The position numbers were made by a program, and so were the translations under genes. A stretch of 27,488 bases of DNA from Spirochaetia bacterium. GTDB taxonomy: Bacteria; Spirochaetota; Spirochaetia; Treponematales; Breznakiellaceae. The notes under the pieces were generated by a model. The model did not search any database, was not told the origin of the DNA, and saw only the letters and a list, made by a program, of their open reading frames with translations. The DNA lies in assembly GCA_025997715.1 (NCBI GenBank), contig BNUY01000021.1, positions 1 through 27,488 on the forward strand. The letters run 5' to 3'. Positions 1 to 7,985 of the stretch are shown in pieces (within the stretch, counting starts at the first letter, position 1; the number at the start of each line of letters is the position of its first letter).

Positions 1-2
1 AT

Positions 3-701
3 AGCTTTGGCGCAAGTGTTCCCAATTATCCCGGCGAATACTTTAGGCCGCCTATTTCGCTTGCGGAACCTTCTTTGCCGTATTCCACCGCAAAAACATA
101 CCTGTTTGACACTAATACTATTGATAGGGATTTCAAAACCCTGCGAACCGCGCCGGACAAAGCGGTTTACTCACTGGACGCCCGGCCAGGATTCCTGCGT
201 CTCCGGGGAGGACAGTCCCCGGTTTCCCGGTTCAACCAAACCCTGCTGGCCCGCCGCCAGCTTGACTTTTCCTTTGCGGCGGAAACCTGCCTGGAGTTTG
301 AACCAAAAAGCTTTCAGGAACTGGCCGGGCTCACCTGGCGCTACGATGAAAACAACCAGTACCTGCTTGCCGTTTCCTATGATAACCAAAAGGGTAAAGT
401 ATTGGCCGTCCATTCCCTGATCGCCGGCGTATATTCCCGCACCGATGATACGCCGCTGCCCGCAACAGGCGCCCTATGGCTTGGTCTGACGGTGCAGGGG
501 AAAGCGGGCCGGTACCGGTATTCCCCGGCCGGAAATTCCTGGAATACCCTGCGGCCAATCCTGGACGCATCGGTCCTTTCGGACGAGTTTTTCGGGGAAG
601 GCTTTACCGGCGCATTCACCGGTATGTTCTGTATTGACACTGCAAACTATGCGGCGTATGCTGATTTCAGGTGCTTTATGTATATGCCCCTGCCGGAATA
701 A
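3..701 (+). CDS. Glycoside hydrolase family 43 beta-xylosidase-like protein, C-terminal part (5' end outside window)
   Basis: The frame is open from the window edge, so the gene starts upstream and the catalytic five-bladed propeller is not visible. What remains resembles the C-terminal concanavalin-A-like beta-sandwich of GH43 beta-xylosidases (GH43_C2 type). It has the typical run from a Phe-Asp strand after the linker through RPGFLRLRGG, the QTLLARRQ segment, the EFEPKSFQELAGL stretch and a terminal F-T-G-A-F-T-G/FCID block. In this family the domain packs against the catalytic propeller and closes the active site, and the enzymes release xylose or arabinose from xylo-oligosaccharides. The stop lies 21 bases before xylB, so it is probably the first visible gene of a xylan/xylose operon, which strengthens the call. 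No export signal can be judged. Substrate specificity cannot be assigned from this part alone. Confidence 0.82.
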   Translation, partial: SFGASVPNYPGEYFRPPISLAEPSLPYSTAKTYLFDTNTIDRDFKTLRTAPDKAVYSLDARPGFLRLRGGQSPVSRFNQTLLARRQLDFSFAAETCLEFEPKSFQELAGLTWRYDENNQYLLAVSYDNQKGKVLAVHSLIAGVYSRTDDTPLPATGALWLGLTVQGKAGRYRYSPAGNSWNTLRPILDASVLSDEFFGEGFTGAFTGMFCIDTANYAAYADFRCFMYMPLPE

Positions 702-722
702 GGGTGTATTGGAGGACGTTGG

Positions 723-2231
723 ATGGAAAAAACAGTAGCCGAAGCAACTACGGTTGCCGGTATCGACATGGGTACCCAAAGTATCAAGGTGGTTCTGTAC
801 GACTGGAAAGCCCGCCGTATCGTTGCACAGGCCCAGGAGCCGGTGGAGCTTATTGCGGAAAACGACGGGACCAGGGAGCAGAAAACGGAATGGTACGATG
901 CCGCCCTTGAAAAATGCTTTTCCGCCTTTTCCCCGGAACAAAAAAGCAGTATCGCTTCCATCGGAATTTCCGGACACCAGCACGGCTTTGTGCCCCTGGA
1001 TGCGGATGGCAAAGCCCTCTACAACGTAAAACTATGGAACGATACCTCCACCGCCGAAGAGTGCCGTATCATTACCGAAGCGGCCGGCGGGGATGACGCG
1101 GTAATTGCGGAGGTCTGCAACCTCATGTTGCCTGGCTTTACCGCCCCCAAAATACTCTGGCTTAAGCGGCACAAACCGGAAGCCTTTGCCAAATTGCGCT
1201 GCATCATGCTCCCCCACGATTACCTTAACTACCGCTTCACCGGTGTTTACAAGGCCGAGTGCGGGGACGCATCGGGGATGGCCATTTTTAACGGCAAGAC
1301 TCGGTCCTGGTCAAAGAAAGTTTGCGCCATTATTGACGAAAAGCTTATCGGCTTACTGCCCCCGCTTATCAATTCGGATGATCCCAACGGCTTTGTTACC
1401 GATTCTGCGGCAAGCCGTTACGGAATTCCGGCGGGCATCCCCGTTTCCTCAGGGGGCGGGGATAACATGATGAGCGCCATCGGTACCGGCACGGTTCGGG
1501 ACGGGGTCCTCTCCATGAGCCTCGGTACTTCGGGCACCCTCTACGGCTATTCGGACACGCCCTTAGCGGATCCCAAGAACGGGCTTTCCGGGTTTAATTC
1601 CTCCACCGGGGGATACCTTCCCCTCCTTTGTACGATGAACTGCACCGTTGCTACCGAAGAGACCCGGCGTATCTTCGATCTAACGGTGAAGGAACTGGAT
1701 GATCTAGCGGCAAAGGCAAAGCCCGGCGCGGAGGGTATAGTTTTTCTGCCCTTTTTTAACGGCGAACGTACCCCGAATCTCCCCAATGGCAGGGCGGGCA
1801 TAATCGGCATCACCGCCGCAAACTTCAGCCGGGAAAATGTTGCCCGGGCCGCATTGGAGGCCGCTATTTTCGGTATGCGCTGCGGACTGGAGGCATTCCA
1901 GGGGCTTGGGTTCAAGGCGCGGGAAATACGGATAACCGGGGGCGGCAGTAAAAGCGCTATTTGGCGGCAGATGGCGGCGGACATCCTCGACATCCCCGTC
2001 AAGCGGCCGGTGAACGCCGAATCCGCCGCAATGGGCGGGGCAATCCAGGCGCTCTGGTGTCTTTTGAAACATGGGGGAAACGCAGTACCAATAGCGGCCC
2101 TGACCGATGAGCATGTTGATATCAGTGATACTGAGAGCATAAAACCGGACAGTAATACGGTTGCCGCATATAATAAGGCTTATGCGGAATACAATAGGTA
2201 TCTTAAAGCGTTAACCCCGCTTTATATATAA
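723..2231 (+). CDS. xylB: Xylulokinase
   Basis: This 502-residue FGGY-family sugar kinase phosphorylates D-xylulose to xylulose 5-phosphate in the cytoplasm, feeding the pentose phosphate pathway. The N-terminal ATPase lobe opens with [15 protein letters not shown]. It is followed by the xylulokinase-type substrate segment [11 protein letters not shown], with a KLWNDTST block at about residue 102. The second lobe shows [31 protein letters not shown] and the [19 protein letters not shown] adenine-side motif, then [15 protein letters not shown]. The length is normal for the family. ATG 723 is chosen because GGAGG lies at 711-715 with a 7-base spacer. It sits between the GH43 gene and xylA, and the xylB-xylA pair fixes the sugar as xylose rather than another FGGY substrate. 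Confidence 0.95.
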   Translation: MEKTVAEATTVAGIDMGTQSIKVVLYDWKARRIVAQAQEPVELIAENDGTREQKTEWYDAALEKCFSAFSPEQKSSIASIGISGHQHGFVPLDADGKALYNVKLWNDTSTAEECRIITEAAGGDDAVIAEVCNLMLPGFTAPKILWLKRHKPEAFAKLRCIMLPHDYLNYRFTGVYKAECGDASGMAIFNGKTRSWSKKVCAIIDEKLIGLLPPLINSDDPNGFVTDSAASRYGIPAGIPVSSGGGDNMMSAIGTGTVRDGVLSMSLGTSGTLYGYSDTPLADPKNGLSGFNSSTGGYLPLLCTMNCTVATEETRRIFDLTVKELDDLAAKAKPGAEGIVFLPFFNGERTPNLPNGRAGIIGITAANFSRENVARAALEAAIFGMRCGLEAFQGLGFKAREIRITGGGSKSAIWRQMAADILDIPVKRPVNAESAAMGGAIQALWCLLKHGGNAVPIAALTDEHVDISDTESIKPDSNTVAAYNKAYAEYNRYLKALTPLYI

Positions 2232-2233
2232 CA

Positions 2234-2260
2234 GGAGTAATGCGGCAGACGCCGCACTAA
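2234..2260 (+). other. Intercistronic hairpin with a six-codon mini-ORF between xylB and xylA
   Basis: Between xylB and xylA there is a Shine-Dalgarno-like AGGAG (2234-2238), then ATG 2240 opening a six-codon reading frame (MRQTPH) that stops with TAA at 2258-2260. Inside it, GCGGC (2242-2246) and GCCGC (2251-2255) can pair around a 4-base loop. The real xylA ribosome site GAGGAG (2262-2267) follows directly. It could couple translation, stabilise the xylA message, or be a by-product of a duplicated AGGAGTAA sequence. No function is demonstrated. Confidence 0.35.
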
Positions 2261-2274
2261 TGAGGAGTAAAGAA

Positions 2275-3621
2275 ATGGCAAATTATTTTACCGGCGGTAA
2301 AGAATATTTCCCGGGTGTCGGGAAAATTCCCTTTGAAGGAAGCGGATCAAAAAATCCCCTTGCATTTAAATATTATGATGCGGAGAAAACAATCCGCGGC
2401 AAAAAGCTGCGGGACTGGCTACGTTTCGCCATTGCCTACTGGCACAGTTTTTGTGCCGACGGCGCGGACCCCTTTGGCGCGGGAACCCATATTTTCCCCT
2501 GGAACAGCTCCGCCGACCCGCTGGAAAACGCGAAAAACAAGGTTGACGCCACCTTCGAATTTGTTACCAAGGTAGGCGCGCCCTATTACTGCTTTCATGA
2601 CCGGGACGTTGCCCCCGAGGGAAAGAGCCCCGACGAATCGGCAAAAAACCTGAGCATCATTGTGGATGAGCTGAAAAAGCGGCAGGACGCCACGGGGGTA
2701 AAACTTCTTTGGGGAACCGCCAATGTGTTTACCAATCCCCGCTTTATGAACGGCGCCGCCACCAATCCCGAATTCGGCGTACTCGTTCAGGCGGCCAACC
2801 AGGTGAAAAACGCCATTGACGCAACCATAAAACTCGGCGGCGAAGGCTATACCTTCTGGGGCGGCCGGGAAGGTTACATGTCCCTCTTAAACACGGATAT
2901 GAAACGGGAAAAGGAACACCTGGCTACGCTCCTTACTATTTCCCGGGACTACGCCCGCAAACAGGGATTTAAGGGCTGTTTCTATATTGAGCCGAAACCC
3001 ATGGAGCCCACCAAACACCAATACGATTATGATTCGGAAACGGTTATCGGGTTCCTCAAAGCCCACGGCCTGGACAAGGACTTTAAACTGAACATCGAGG
3101 CGAACCACGCAGAATTGGCGGGCCATGATTTCTACCATGAACTTTCTGTGTGTGTTGATAACGATATGCTCGGATCGGTGGACGCAAACCGGGGTGAACC
3201 CCGCAACGGCTGGGATACGGATCAGTTCCCCAACAGCGTCTACGAAACCACCCTGGCCATGCTCGCGGTTCTCCGCATGGGGGGCTTCAAAACCGGCGGC
3301 CTGAATTTTGACGCGAAGATCCGCCGCAATTCCATTGATCCGGAAGATTTGTTTATCGCCCACATCGGCGGCATGGACACCTTTGCCTACGGCTTCGAAA
3401 AGGCCGTGGCGATCCTGGACGATGGCCGTATCCCGGATCTGCTCAAAAAGCGCTATGCCTCCTATGATTCCGGGGATGGCGCCAAGTATGAAAAGGGCGG
3501 GTTTACCCTGGACGGTTTGGCCGCACTTGCAAGCGGAGCCGATTACGGCAAGGCCGGTTGGACAAGCGGGAAGCAAGAACATATCGAAAATGTGCTTAAC
3601 GATATAGTGCTTTCCAAATAG
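2275..3621 (+). CDS. xylA: Xylose isomerase
   Basis: This 448-residue protein interconverts D-xylose and D-xylulose using two divalent metal ions. It matches the long (class II) bacterial xylose isomerases, with an N-terminal extension up to [13 protein letters not shown]. Visible motifs are the catalytic-His segment [13 protein letters not shown], then FWGGREGY, the metal-ligand Glu segment [33 protein letters not shown], and the metal-site Asp run [21 protein letters not shown] longer reading frame begins at ATG 2260. ATG 2275 is preferred because GAGGAG at 2262-2267 is spaced 7 bases from it and the protein then begins MANYFTGG. It follows xylB and is probably co-transcribed with it. Confidence 0.96.
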   Translation: MANYFTGGKEYFPGVGKIPFEGSGSKNPLAFKYYDAEKTIRGKKLRDWLRFAIAYWHSFCADGADPFGAGTHIFPWNSSADPLENAKNKVDATFEFVTKVGAPYYCFHDRDVAPEGKSPDESAKNLSIIVDELKKRQDATGVKLLWGTANVFTNPRFMNGAATNPEFGVLVQAANQVKNAIDATIKLGGEGYTFWGGREGYMSLLNTDMKREKEHLATLLTISRDYARKQGFKGCFYIEPKPMEPTKHQYDYDSETVIGFLKAHGLDKDFKLNIEANHAELAGHDFYHELSVCVDNDMLGSVDANRGEPRNGWDTDQFPNSVYETTLAMLAVLRMGGFKTGGLNFDAKIRRNSIDPEDLFIAHIGGMDTFAYGFEKAVAILDDGRIPDLLKKRYASYDSGDGAKYEKGGFTLDGLAALASGADYGKAGWTSGKQEHIENVLNDIVLSK

Positions 3622-3638
3622 CCGTTGATAAGAAAAGC

Positions 3639-3683
3639 AACCACGAAGGGCACAAAGGGAAGATCATAAAGACCTTCGTGGTT
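3639..3683. repeat. Intergenic inverted repeat (AACCACGAAGG family, copy 1)
   Basis: AACCACGAAGG at 3639-3649 and its exact reverse complement at 3673-3683 form an 11-bp stem with a 23-base loop, 17 bases after xylA. There is no following T run, so it is not a standard terminator, although it may protect the 3' end of the xyl message. Its arms resemble those of the repeats at 11257-11338 and 15128-15226. Confidence 0.7.
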
Positions 3684-3718
3684 GGAATTGCCCTCAGCCG
3701 GAATGCAGCCGTTTCCGA

Positions 3719-3747
3719 TTGTAGTAGATCTCAATGTACGGCATACT
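3719..3747 (+). promoter_or_regulatory. Candidate promoter of the first two-frame locus
   Basis: TTGTAG (3719-3724), a 17-base spacer and CATACT (3742-3747) resemble a sigma-70 promoter, each box four of six or close to it. The -10 box ends 18 bases before ATG 3766. The paralogous locus has the same geometry (TTGTTC-N17-TACACT at 16501-16529, 19 bases before its ATG), which supports the assignment. Confidence 0.45.
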
Positions 3748-3765
3748 CAACATAAGGAGAATTCC

Positions 3766-4005
3766 ATGCCCCAATACCAACCCATGACCCTGGATGAGCG
3801 GTTTGCCATAGCCGAGAAGTCCCAGGCAATGATAGATGCCGGTAAAAAGACCGAAGGCGTTATGTACATGATTCAACACTATCCCATGCCTCCCTATCTG
3901 GCAAAATTTGCCAAAAGCCACCATGGAGCAGACTTCCTGATAAAGAACGGCTATAACCTATCAGAAGCGGAGGCCGAATTTGGGGCAGACTGGCTTTCTA
4001 AATGA
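3766..4005 (+). CDS. Unknown protein, upstream frame of a two-frame locus (copy 1)
   Basis: This 79-residue reading frame begins MPQYQPMTLDERFAIAEK and ends AEFGADWLSK. AAGGAGAA at 3754-3761 gives ATG 3766 a good ribosome site; a longer frame from 3682 lacks one. I do not recognise a family. It looks soluble and mostly helical, with a central YPMPPYLAKFAK segment. It aligns with the protein at 16549-16785 over its whole length: shared MPQ, MTLDE, the MPP(Y/F)(L/M)AK segment, EAE(F/Y)G and a terminal LS(K/R). The reading frame at 3980-4546 continues from its stop codon in the +1 frame, and the same layout occurs in the paralogue. The two frames may therefore make one protein through recoding; otherwise this is a small stand-alone protein. 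Confidence 0.75.
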   Translation: MPQYQPMTLDERFAIAEKSQAMIDAGKKTEGVMYMIQHYPMPPYLAKFAKSHHGADFLIKNGYNLSEAEAEFGADWLSK

Positions 4006-4546
4006 GATATACAATAGCGTTTACCGTATTGATCTAGGCCGTAAAGGGCTTGATACTGACGGTAAAGAACATCAGGGAAGACTTTCTTACGAAAGCGGCA
4101 TTTCCTCAGTCATGTCTTGTTTTCAGGAAGCCCAAACAACGGCAGATTGCGAACTTTTAATACTTGCCGAAGAAACTTTTTTACAGCAGGAACTCCATTA
4201 TTGTGATACCGCTGACACTATCACCCTCAGTAGCCTTACCCAGGCCATCCGGAGCTTTGAAGATGCCCTCCGCTCACTCAAAATCGTAGCTGTTAAAACC
4301 CTCTATCAGGCCGCCGAAGCCACCTATGCCACGACCAAAAACCGTATCCAGGGCTGCCCCAGGGACATTTTTCATCAGGCGTGTGCCGGCCATCGGACAC
4401 GGCTTAGTAACGTTCTCCGAGCCCCCGGTATCAACATGAAAGAAAAGTCCGTAATCCAGCAGCGTATGGCAAACATGAAAACCGCCGTGAATTGCTATAT
4501 AGAGAAGCAGAAGAGGGCATTGTCTGGCGTCAACTTACCTCAGTAG
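3980..4546 (+). CDS. Unknown protein, downstream (+1) frame of a two-frame locus (copy 1)
   Basis: The frame runs to TAG at 4544-4546. The only conventional start near its beginning is TTG 3980, inside the upstream frame, with GGAGG at 3969-3973 six bases before it, giving 188 residues. The sequence after the upstream stop (from codon 4004) aligns without gaps to the second locus: shared SV, GRKGL, then ILAE-FLQ-EL-CD, L-QAI--FEDALR, IQG-P-D-FHQAC--HRTR and a terminal YIEKQKRAL/YVEKQRAAL segment. No domain is recognised. It looks helical, with no signal peptide or membrane segment. It could be made as an extension of the upstream protein by a +1 frameshift or separately from TTG 3980. Confidence 0.7.
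   Translation: MGQTGFLNEIYNSVYRIDLGRKGLDTDGKEHQGRLSYESGISSVMSCFQEAQTTADCELLILAEETFLQQELHYCDTADTITLSSLTQAIRSFEDALRSLKIVAVKTLYQAAEATYATTKNRIQGCPRDIFHQACAGHRTRLSNVLRAPGINMKEKSVIQQRMANMKTAVNCYIEKQKRALSGVNLPQ
3994..4006 (+). other. Putative +1 recoding site (copy 1)
   Basis: The upstream frame reads CTT TCT AAA TGA; the downstream frame resumes at GAG (4004). Homology with the second locus switches frame exactly here. CTT-T also resembles the slip codon used in the release-factor-2 gene, where a Leu tRNA moves from CUU to UUU, but here it lies two codons before the stop. The mechanism is inferred from conservation only. Confidence 0.45.
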
Positions 4547-4635
4547 AACTTTCACGCAAAACAAAAATTGGCAAATATGCCTTCTCTGAATCTTCCGTAA
4601 TTACCTATACGGATTAGAATTATACTACGGTAAAT

Positions 4636-4655
4636 GCGCTTGGTGCGCTTTTTTT
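4636..4655 (+). terminator. Possible weak intrinsic terminator
   Basis: GCGC-TTGGT-GCGC (4636-4648) is followed at once by seven T residues (4649-4655). The stem is only four G-C pairs, extendable by A-T pairs after a mismatch. Its position, about 90 bases after the two-frame locus, suits termination of that transcript. The rest of 4547-4736 shows no convincing gene. Confidence 0.35.
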
Positions 4656-4736
4656 AGAGGATATAGCTATGAATAATCGTTTTGTTAAAATGGTGACCGA
4701 CACCATTTTTAGGGGCTGTAATGTTCCTTGGTGTCC

Positions 4737-6521
4737 TTATCTCATACCCTTCAAAACCTTGTCCAGTTCCTTAATGCTGTATTCCCGCACGGCCTGAACT
4801 ACGCCGGGGATATCTGAATCCGGAAGCCGGTGTTTTATGGCGGCAATGGAGGGGAGCAGGGTTGTAAAAATAGTGTTTTCTTCACGGGAAAGGGCGGTGA
4901 GGTAGGGCTGCACCGGCCCGGCTAAAACCGGCAGGGATTCTATGCCGTTCCGGTATTTGTGGAGAAATTCCCGGGCGGTCATACTTGCTTTGCCGGATGC
5001 AAAAAGCCGGTACACTCCGCCGGATCCTGCCGGGGTTTCCCTCCGAATTGGGACGGGAAATGGCGTTACCCCGGAATTGGGCGCCTCCTTTGTTTCCGGC
5101 ACACCATCCTCCCTGGACGCAGCTTCAAGGTTTATCGGCGCGCCCATGCCGGGAATGGCGGAAACCTGCGTAGCAGCGCCCGCAGCAATACTGCGGACCT
5201 TATCTTCAAGCCGCCTGCGGTACATAGCCAGGGCTTTCGTTTCGTAATACCAGTAATCCTGTTCTGAGTTTTGTTTGGAAAGGGGAGTCCGATAGAGAAA
5301 TGCCGAATGAAGGGTTTCCAGGGAAGCGCAGCGATTCTGACGGTTTTCAAAGAGTCCGCGGATATAGCTTCCCCTGGCATAGGTGACCCCTGCGGGATAC
5401 GAAAAATCGGCGCCGTATAATTCAATGTTCCGTGCGCCCAGGTATTCTGCAAGGGAAAGCGCCGCATACGTGACGTTTGCCCCGGAGGTATCCAGTTCGG
5501 GAATGGGCCGCCAGTGCCGGGAGAGGTAACGGGTTAGGGGATGGCCCCCGGAGAAGAAATAGGGCCGGGCGGAACGGGAAGCCACCAGGGGCGGGCTTGC
5601 CAGGTCCAGGAAGAGCATGGTACGCTCCGGGAGCCCCGCCATGAAGTGATAGTAGCTGATATGCTGGCAATCAATAGAGATCACCGCGTCCGGTTCCAGG
5701 GCGGCGCTTAACAAGCTTGGCAGAGCAGTGTCCGCAGCAATGATGAAGGGGCGCTCTTTCTTTTTACGCGTTTCGCACAGCAACGGTATCTGGAAATCCA
5801 GGCTGGGACCGGCGGCACAGATGGCGGCGCTGCGGATCGGGGGGAGGGCAGGCAGGCTCTGTTCCGCCTGCGGCAGGTTGCGGATGATATTGGAAAACCA
5901 ACGCTTCCCAAAATAAGCCTGGACCGAATAATCTGCGGACACCGTGTCTATGGCGGACTTGATTACCCTTGTGGCTTCGGTGAACAATTGGCGCCCTATA
6001 TCGGTTCTGGTACGCAGGGGCAGTAAGGCAATGCCGCCGCAGATGCCCGGCTTGTACCGGTCCAGAAGGTGCTGTTCCAGGATGGAAGGCGAGGGGTCTA
6101 AGAGGAGGCGGAACCGGGGATCGTTAAAGATGCCGATATATTCACGGGAGCTTAGTAATTCTGCTGCGCCGTGGATGTCAAAATCAATCACCGTCACCCA
6201 TTCGGTCCCGGGCCGTTCAAGAGCGGCTTCCACATGGAAACCTCCTCCCAGGCCGAAGATGATAAGAAAGCCGGGATCGGTTCCATCGCTGCCCAGGGTG
6301 GAAACCAGGCGCGTTCCTTCCTTCCGGGGGTCCACCAGGGAGTGTAGTGGATGGGCGGCGCCGGATGAATCCACTAAGGCGGGAATAGATTCACCGGAAC
6401 GGGATTCAATAAATTTATACCTGCCCCGTGTCGTTTCCGCTCCGGAGAGCCGGGAACAAAGGGATGGATCAAACCGTGAAAGGGCTAAGAGATTGCGTTC
6501 AAAGAAAAAACCCTTATCCAT
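4737..6521 (-). CDS. DUF115 / Maf-like protein, larger paralogue
   Basis: This 594-residue cytoplasmic protein carries the DUF115 (6-hydroxymethylpterin pyrophosphokinase MptE-like) domain also found in Maf motility-associated factors, which in several flagellated bacteria glycosylate flagellin. An N-terminal region with the glycine-rich FGLGGGFHVEAAL lies near residue 90. The core DUF115 motif CAAGPSLDFQIPLL lies near residue 235, followed by PDAVISIDCQ and NIELYGADFSYP. The start is ATG 6521, with AGGAGG just upstream; the frame extends to TTG 6539 but that has no ribosome site. It overlaps the preceding gene by eight bases, so the two are translationally coupled. A role in modifying spirochaete periplasmic flagellins is a family-based inference. 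A linker rich in Pro, Gly and Glu (about residues 450-510) separates the core from a helical tail. Confidence 0.78.
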   Translation of the reverse strand: MDKGFFFERNLLALSRFDPSLCSRLSGAETTRGRYKFIESRSGESIPALVDSSGAAHPLHSLVDPRKEGTRLVSTLGSDGTDPGFLIIFGLGGGFHVEAALERPGTEWVTVIDFDIHGAAELLSSREYIGIFNDPRFRLLLDPSPSILEQHLLDRYKPGICGGIALLPLRTRTDIGRQLFTEATRVIKSAIDTVSADYSVQAYFGKRWFSNIIRNLPQAEQSLPALPPIRSAAICAAGPSLDFQIPLLCETRKKKERPFIIAADTALPSLLSAALEPDAVISIDCQHISYYHFMAGLPERTMLFLDLASPPLVASRSARPYFFSGGHPLTRYLSRHWRPIPELDTSGANVTYAALSLAEYLGARNIELYGADFSYPAGVTYARGSYIRGLFENRQNRCASLETLHSAFLYRTPLSKQNSEQDYWYYETKALAMYRRRLEDKVRSIAAGAATQVSAIPGMGAPINLEAASREDGVPETKEAPNSGVTPFPVPIRRETPAGSGGVYRLFASGKASMTAREFLHKYRNGIESLPVLAGPVQPYLTALSREENTIFTTLLPSIAAIKHRLPDSDIPGVVQAVREYSIKELDKVLKGMR

Positions 6522-7980
6522 GAAAACCTCCTGCGGCAATACCTATTTCCTTACGGACAGCTTCCGGCGATACCTGCGCCGCTGAATCACCGGGAAAAAG
6601 CAGCGGGCCCAGTTCCCGAAGAAGGGCCTCCCGGGTTTCACCGGATTCCAGGGCCTTTAGCAACGCTGTCGATAGTGTTTCTGTGGATTGTTCTCTATTG
6701 AGCAGTACTGTTTCTGCTATTTCCTCCGGAATTTTTTTAACCGGTGTAGTTTCATGATTGAAAACACCAATACTGCGTTCCTTAAAAACGGCGTTGTTAT
6801 TTCCCAGGGAAAAGAGGCGGTCCGGGTAGGCTGCCATCCGGCGGGCAAACCACTGGGCGTAGATGCCGAGGCTGCCTACGGCACCTGCGCGGACAAAGGT
6901 TTGGGAGTACGCCGGGTTAAGCCGGGATACCGCTTCCGTAAAAAGCCGCTCAAAACTGTAGGGCCGGGCATGGGTCCGGATATCCCGGTGCTCAAGATCC
7001 ATCCCGGTGATATACACCGGCCCCCGGCAGAGTTGAAAGGCCAAATCCAGGGCGGTGGCGGTAACGGTTCCCCGCTGGGGGAGAACGGCGAAGGGAAGGC
7101 CGGTACCGCAGAGGAGGATATTCTGCCAGAGAGAACCGTCGCTTATGGGGAGCCAGGGCAGGCCGGCAAACTGGGAGGGGAGGGCGGCGGTGAGGGCGGC
7201 GGCAAAGGCCGGGGGGCGCTGATCCCTGAACGCTTCGTAGAGATGCAGCAGCGCCCAGTTGCCGCCGTCGGTGGTGAGGATAAGGTCCGGCGGCACGTTT
7301 GCTGCCCGCAGCGCCGGAACGGCGGAGGAAACCGCCAGGATGAAAAGCGGGGAATGTTTTTCCGCCAGCAGGGGAATTGTCTGTTCCAGGCTCGGCCCCG
7401 CGCCGGCGATTACCAGTGGGGAAGAGAAGGGGTGGTAACGGATGGATTGCTTCAACAACCGGAGATTTCTAAAAACATTTTTAAACCACCGCCTGCCAAA
7501 ATTGTCCAGGGTTCGTTTATTGGCGTCCGCCCGTTTTATATATTCCACGGTTTCCGAAAACACTTTGAGGTATAATTCGCCAAAGGCCGCCTGGGAGGGA
7601 CGCCATTCAACTATGGCCACCGATGCGGCTTCCGTATCCGGCAGATGTTTCTCCAGAAAACATTGCAGGGTTTCCCCCAAACCGGGACTCCATGCCGCCG
7701 TTACACCGGCGGCGCCATCGGTATTAGTTTTACTGCGGGTGAAAAAATCGGAAACGTGGAGGGACAGGATACCTGCCTGGGGGAACCGTTTTCGCAGCGG
7801 CGCAGCGGCATAAGCCAAACCGGGTTCCAGAAGGATAAAAAACCGGACCCCCTCACGGAAATGGAGGGAATTGATATATTTCTCCGCCTCCAGAGGGGGG
7901 TTATACCGGGAATGAAGGGCCAAATCGCCGACATAGACCGTGGGGAAACCGCTTCCCGTAGCAGCAAGCCGTGGAAGCAT
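6514..7980 (-). CDS. DUF115 / Maf-like protein, smaller paralogue
   Basis: This 488-residue protein has the same core as its downstream neighbour: GRRWFKNVFRNL, then IAGAGPSLEQTIPLL, PPDLILTTDGG and PVYITGMDLEHRD, compared with GKRWFSNIIRNL, AAGPSL, ISIDCQ and ELYGADFSYP. The first ~130 residues lack the glycine-rich N-terminal motif of the other copy, so the pair has probably diverged in function or forms a heteromer. ATG 7980 lies five bases after the stop of the acidic repeat gene, with a short AAGG ribosome site overlapping that gene's end. The three genes therefore read as one operon. The function is not known; flagellin or surface glycosylation is the best family-based guess. Confidence 0.75.
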   Translation of the reverse strand: MLPRLAATGSGFPTVYVGDLALHSRYNPPLEAEKYINSLHFREGVRFFILLEPGLAYAAAPLRKRFPQAGILSLHVSDFFTRSKTNTDGAAGVTAAWSPGLGETLQCFLEKHLPDTEAASVAIVEWRPSQAAFGELYLKVFSETVEYIKRADANKRTLDNFGRRWFKNVFRNLRLLKQSIRYHPFSSPLVIAGAGPSLEQTIPLLAEKHSPLFILAVSSAVPALRAANVPPDLILTTDGGNWALLHLYEAFRDQRPPAFAAALTAALPSQFAGLPWLPISDGSLWQNILLCGTGLPFAVLPQRGTVTATALDLAFQLCRGPVYITGMDLEHRDIRTHARPYSFERLFTEAVSRLNPAYSQTFVRAGAVGSLGIYAQWFARRMAAYPDRLFSLGNNNAVFKERSIGVFNHETTPVKKIPEEIAETVLLNREQSTETLSTALLKALESGETREALLRELGPLLFPGDSAAQVSPEAVRKEIGIAAGGFHG

Positions 7981-7985
7981 GTACC

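Noticed and set aside
4669..4797. A 42-codon + strand ORF starting MNNRFVKMVTDT with GAGG upstream
   Set aside because: Nearly half of it overlaps the 3' end of the minus-strand DUF115 gene, the coding pattern is not convincing and no homologue is recognised.
6688..7575. A 295-codon + strand ORF
   Set aside because: It is antisense to the smaller DUF115 gene, whose protein has recognisable motifs; the Gly/Arg-rich composition is typical of a shadow frame.
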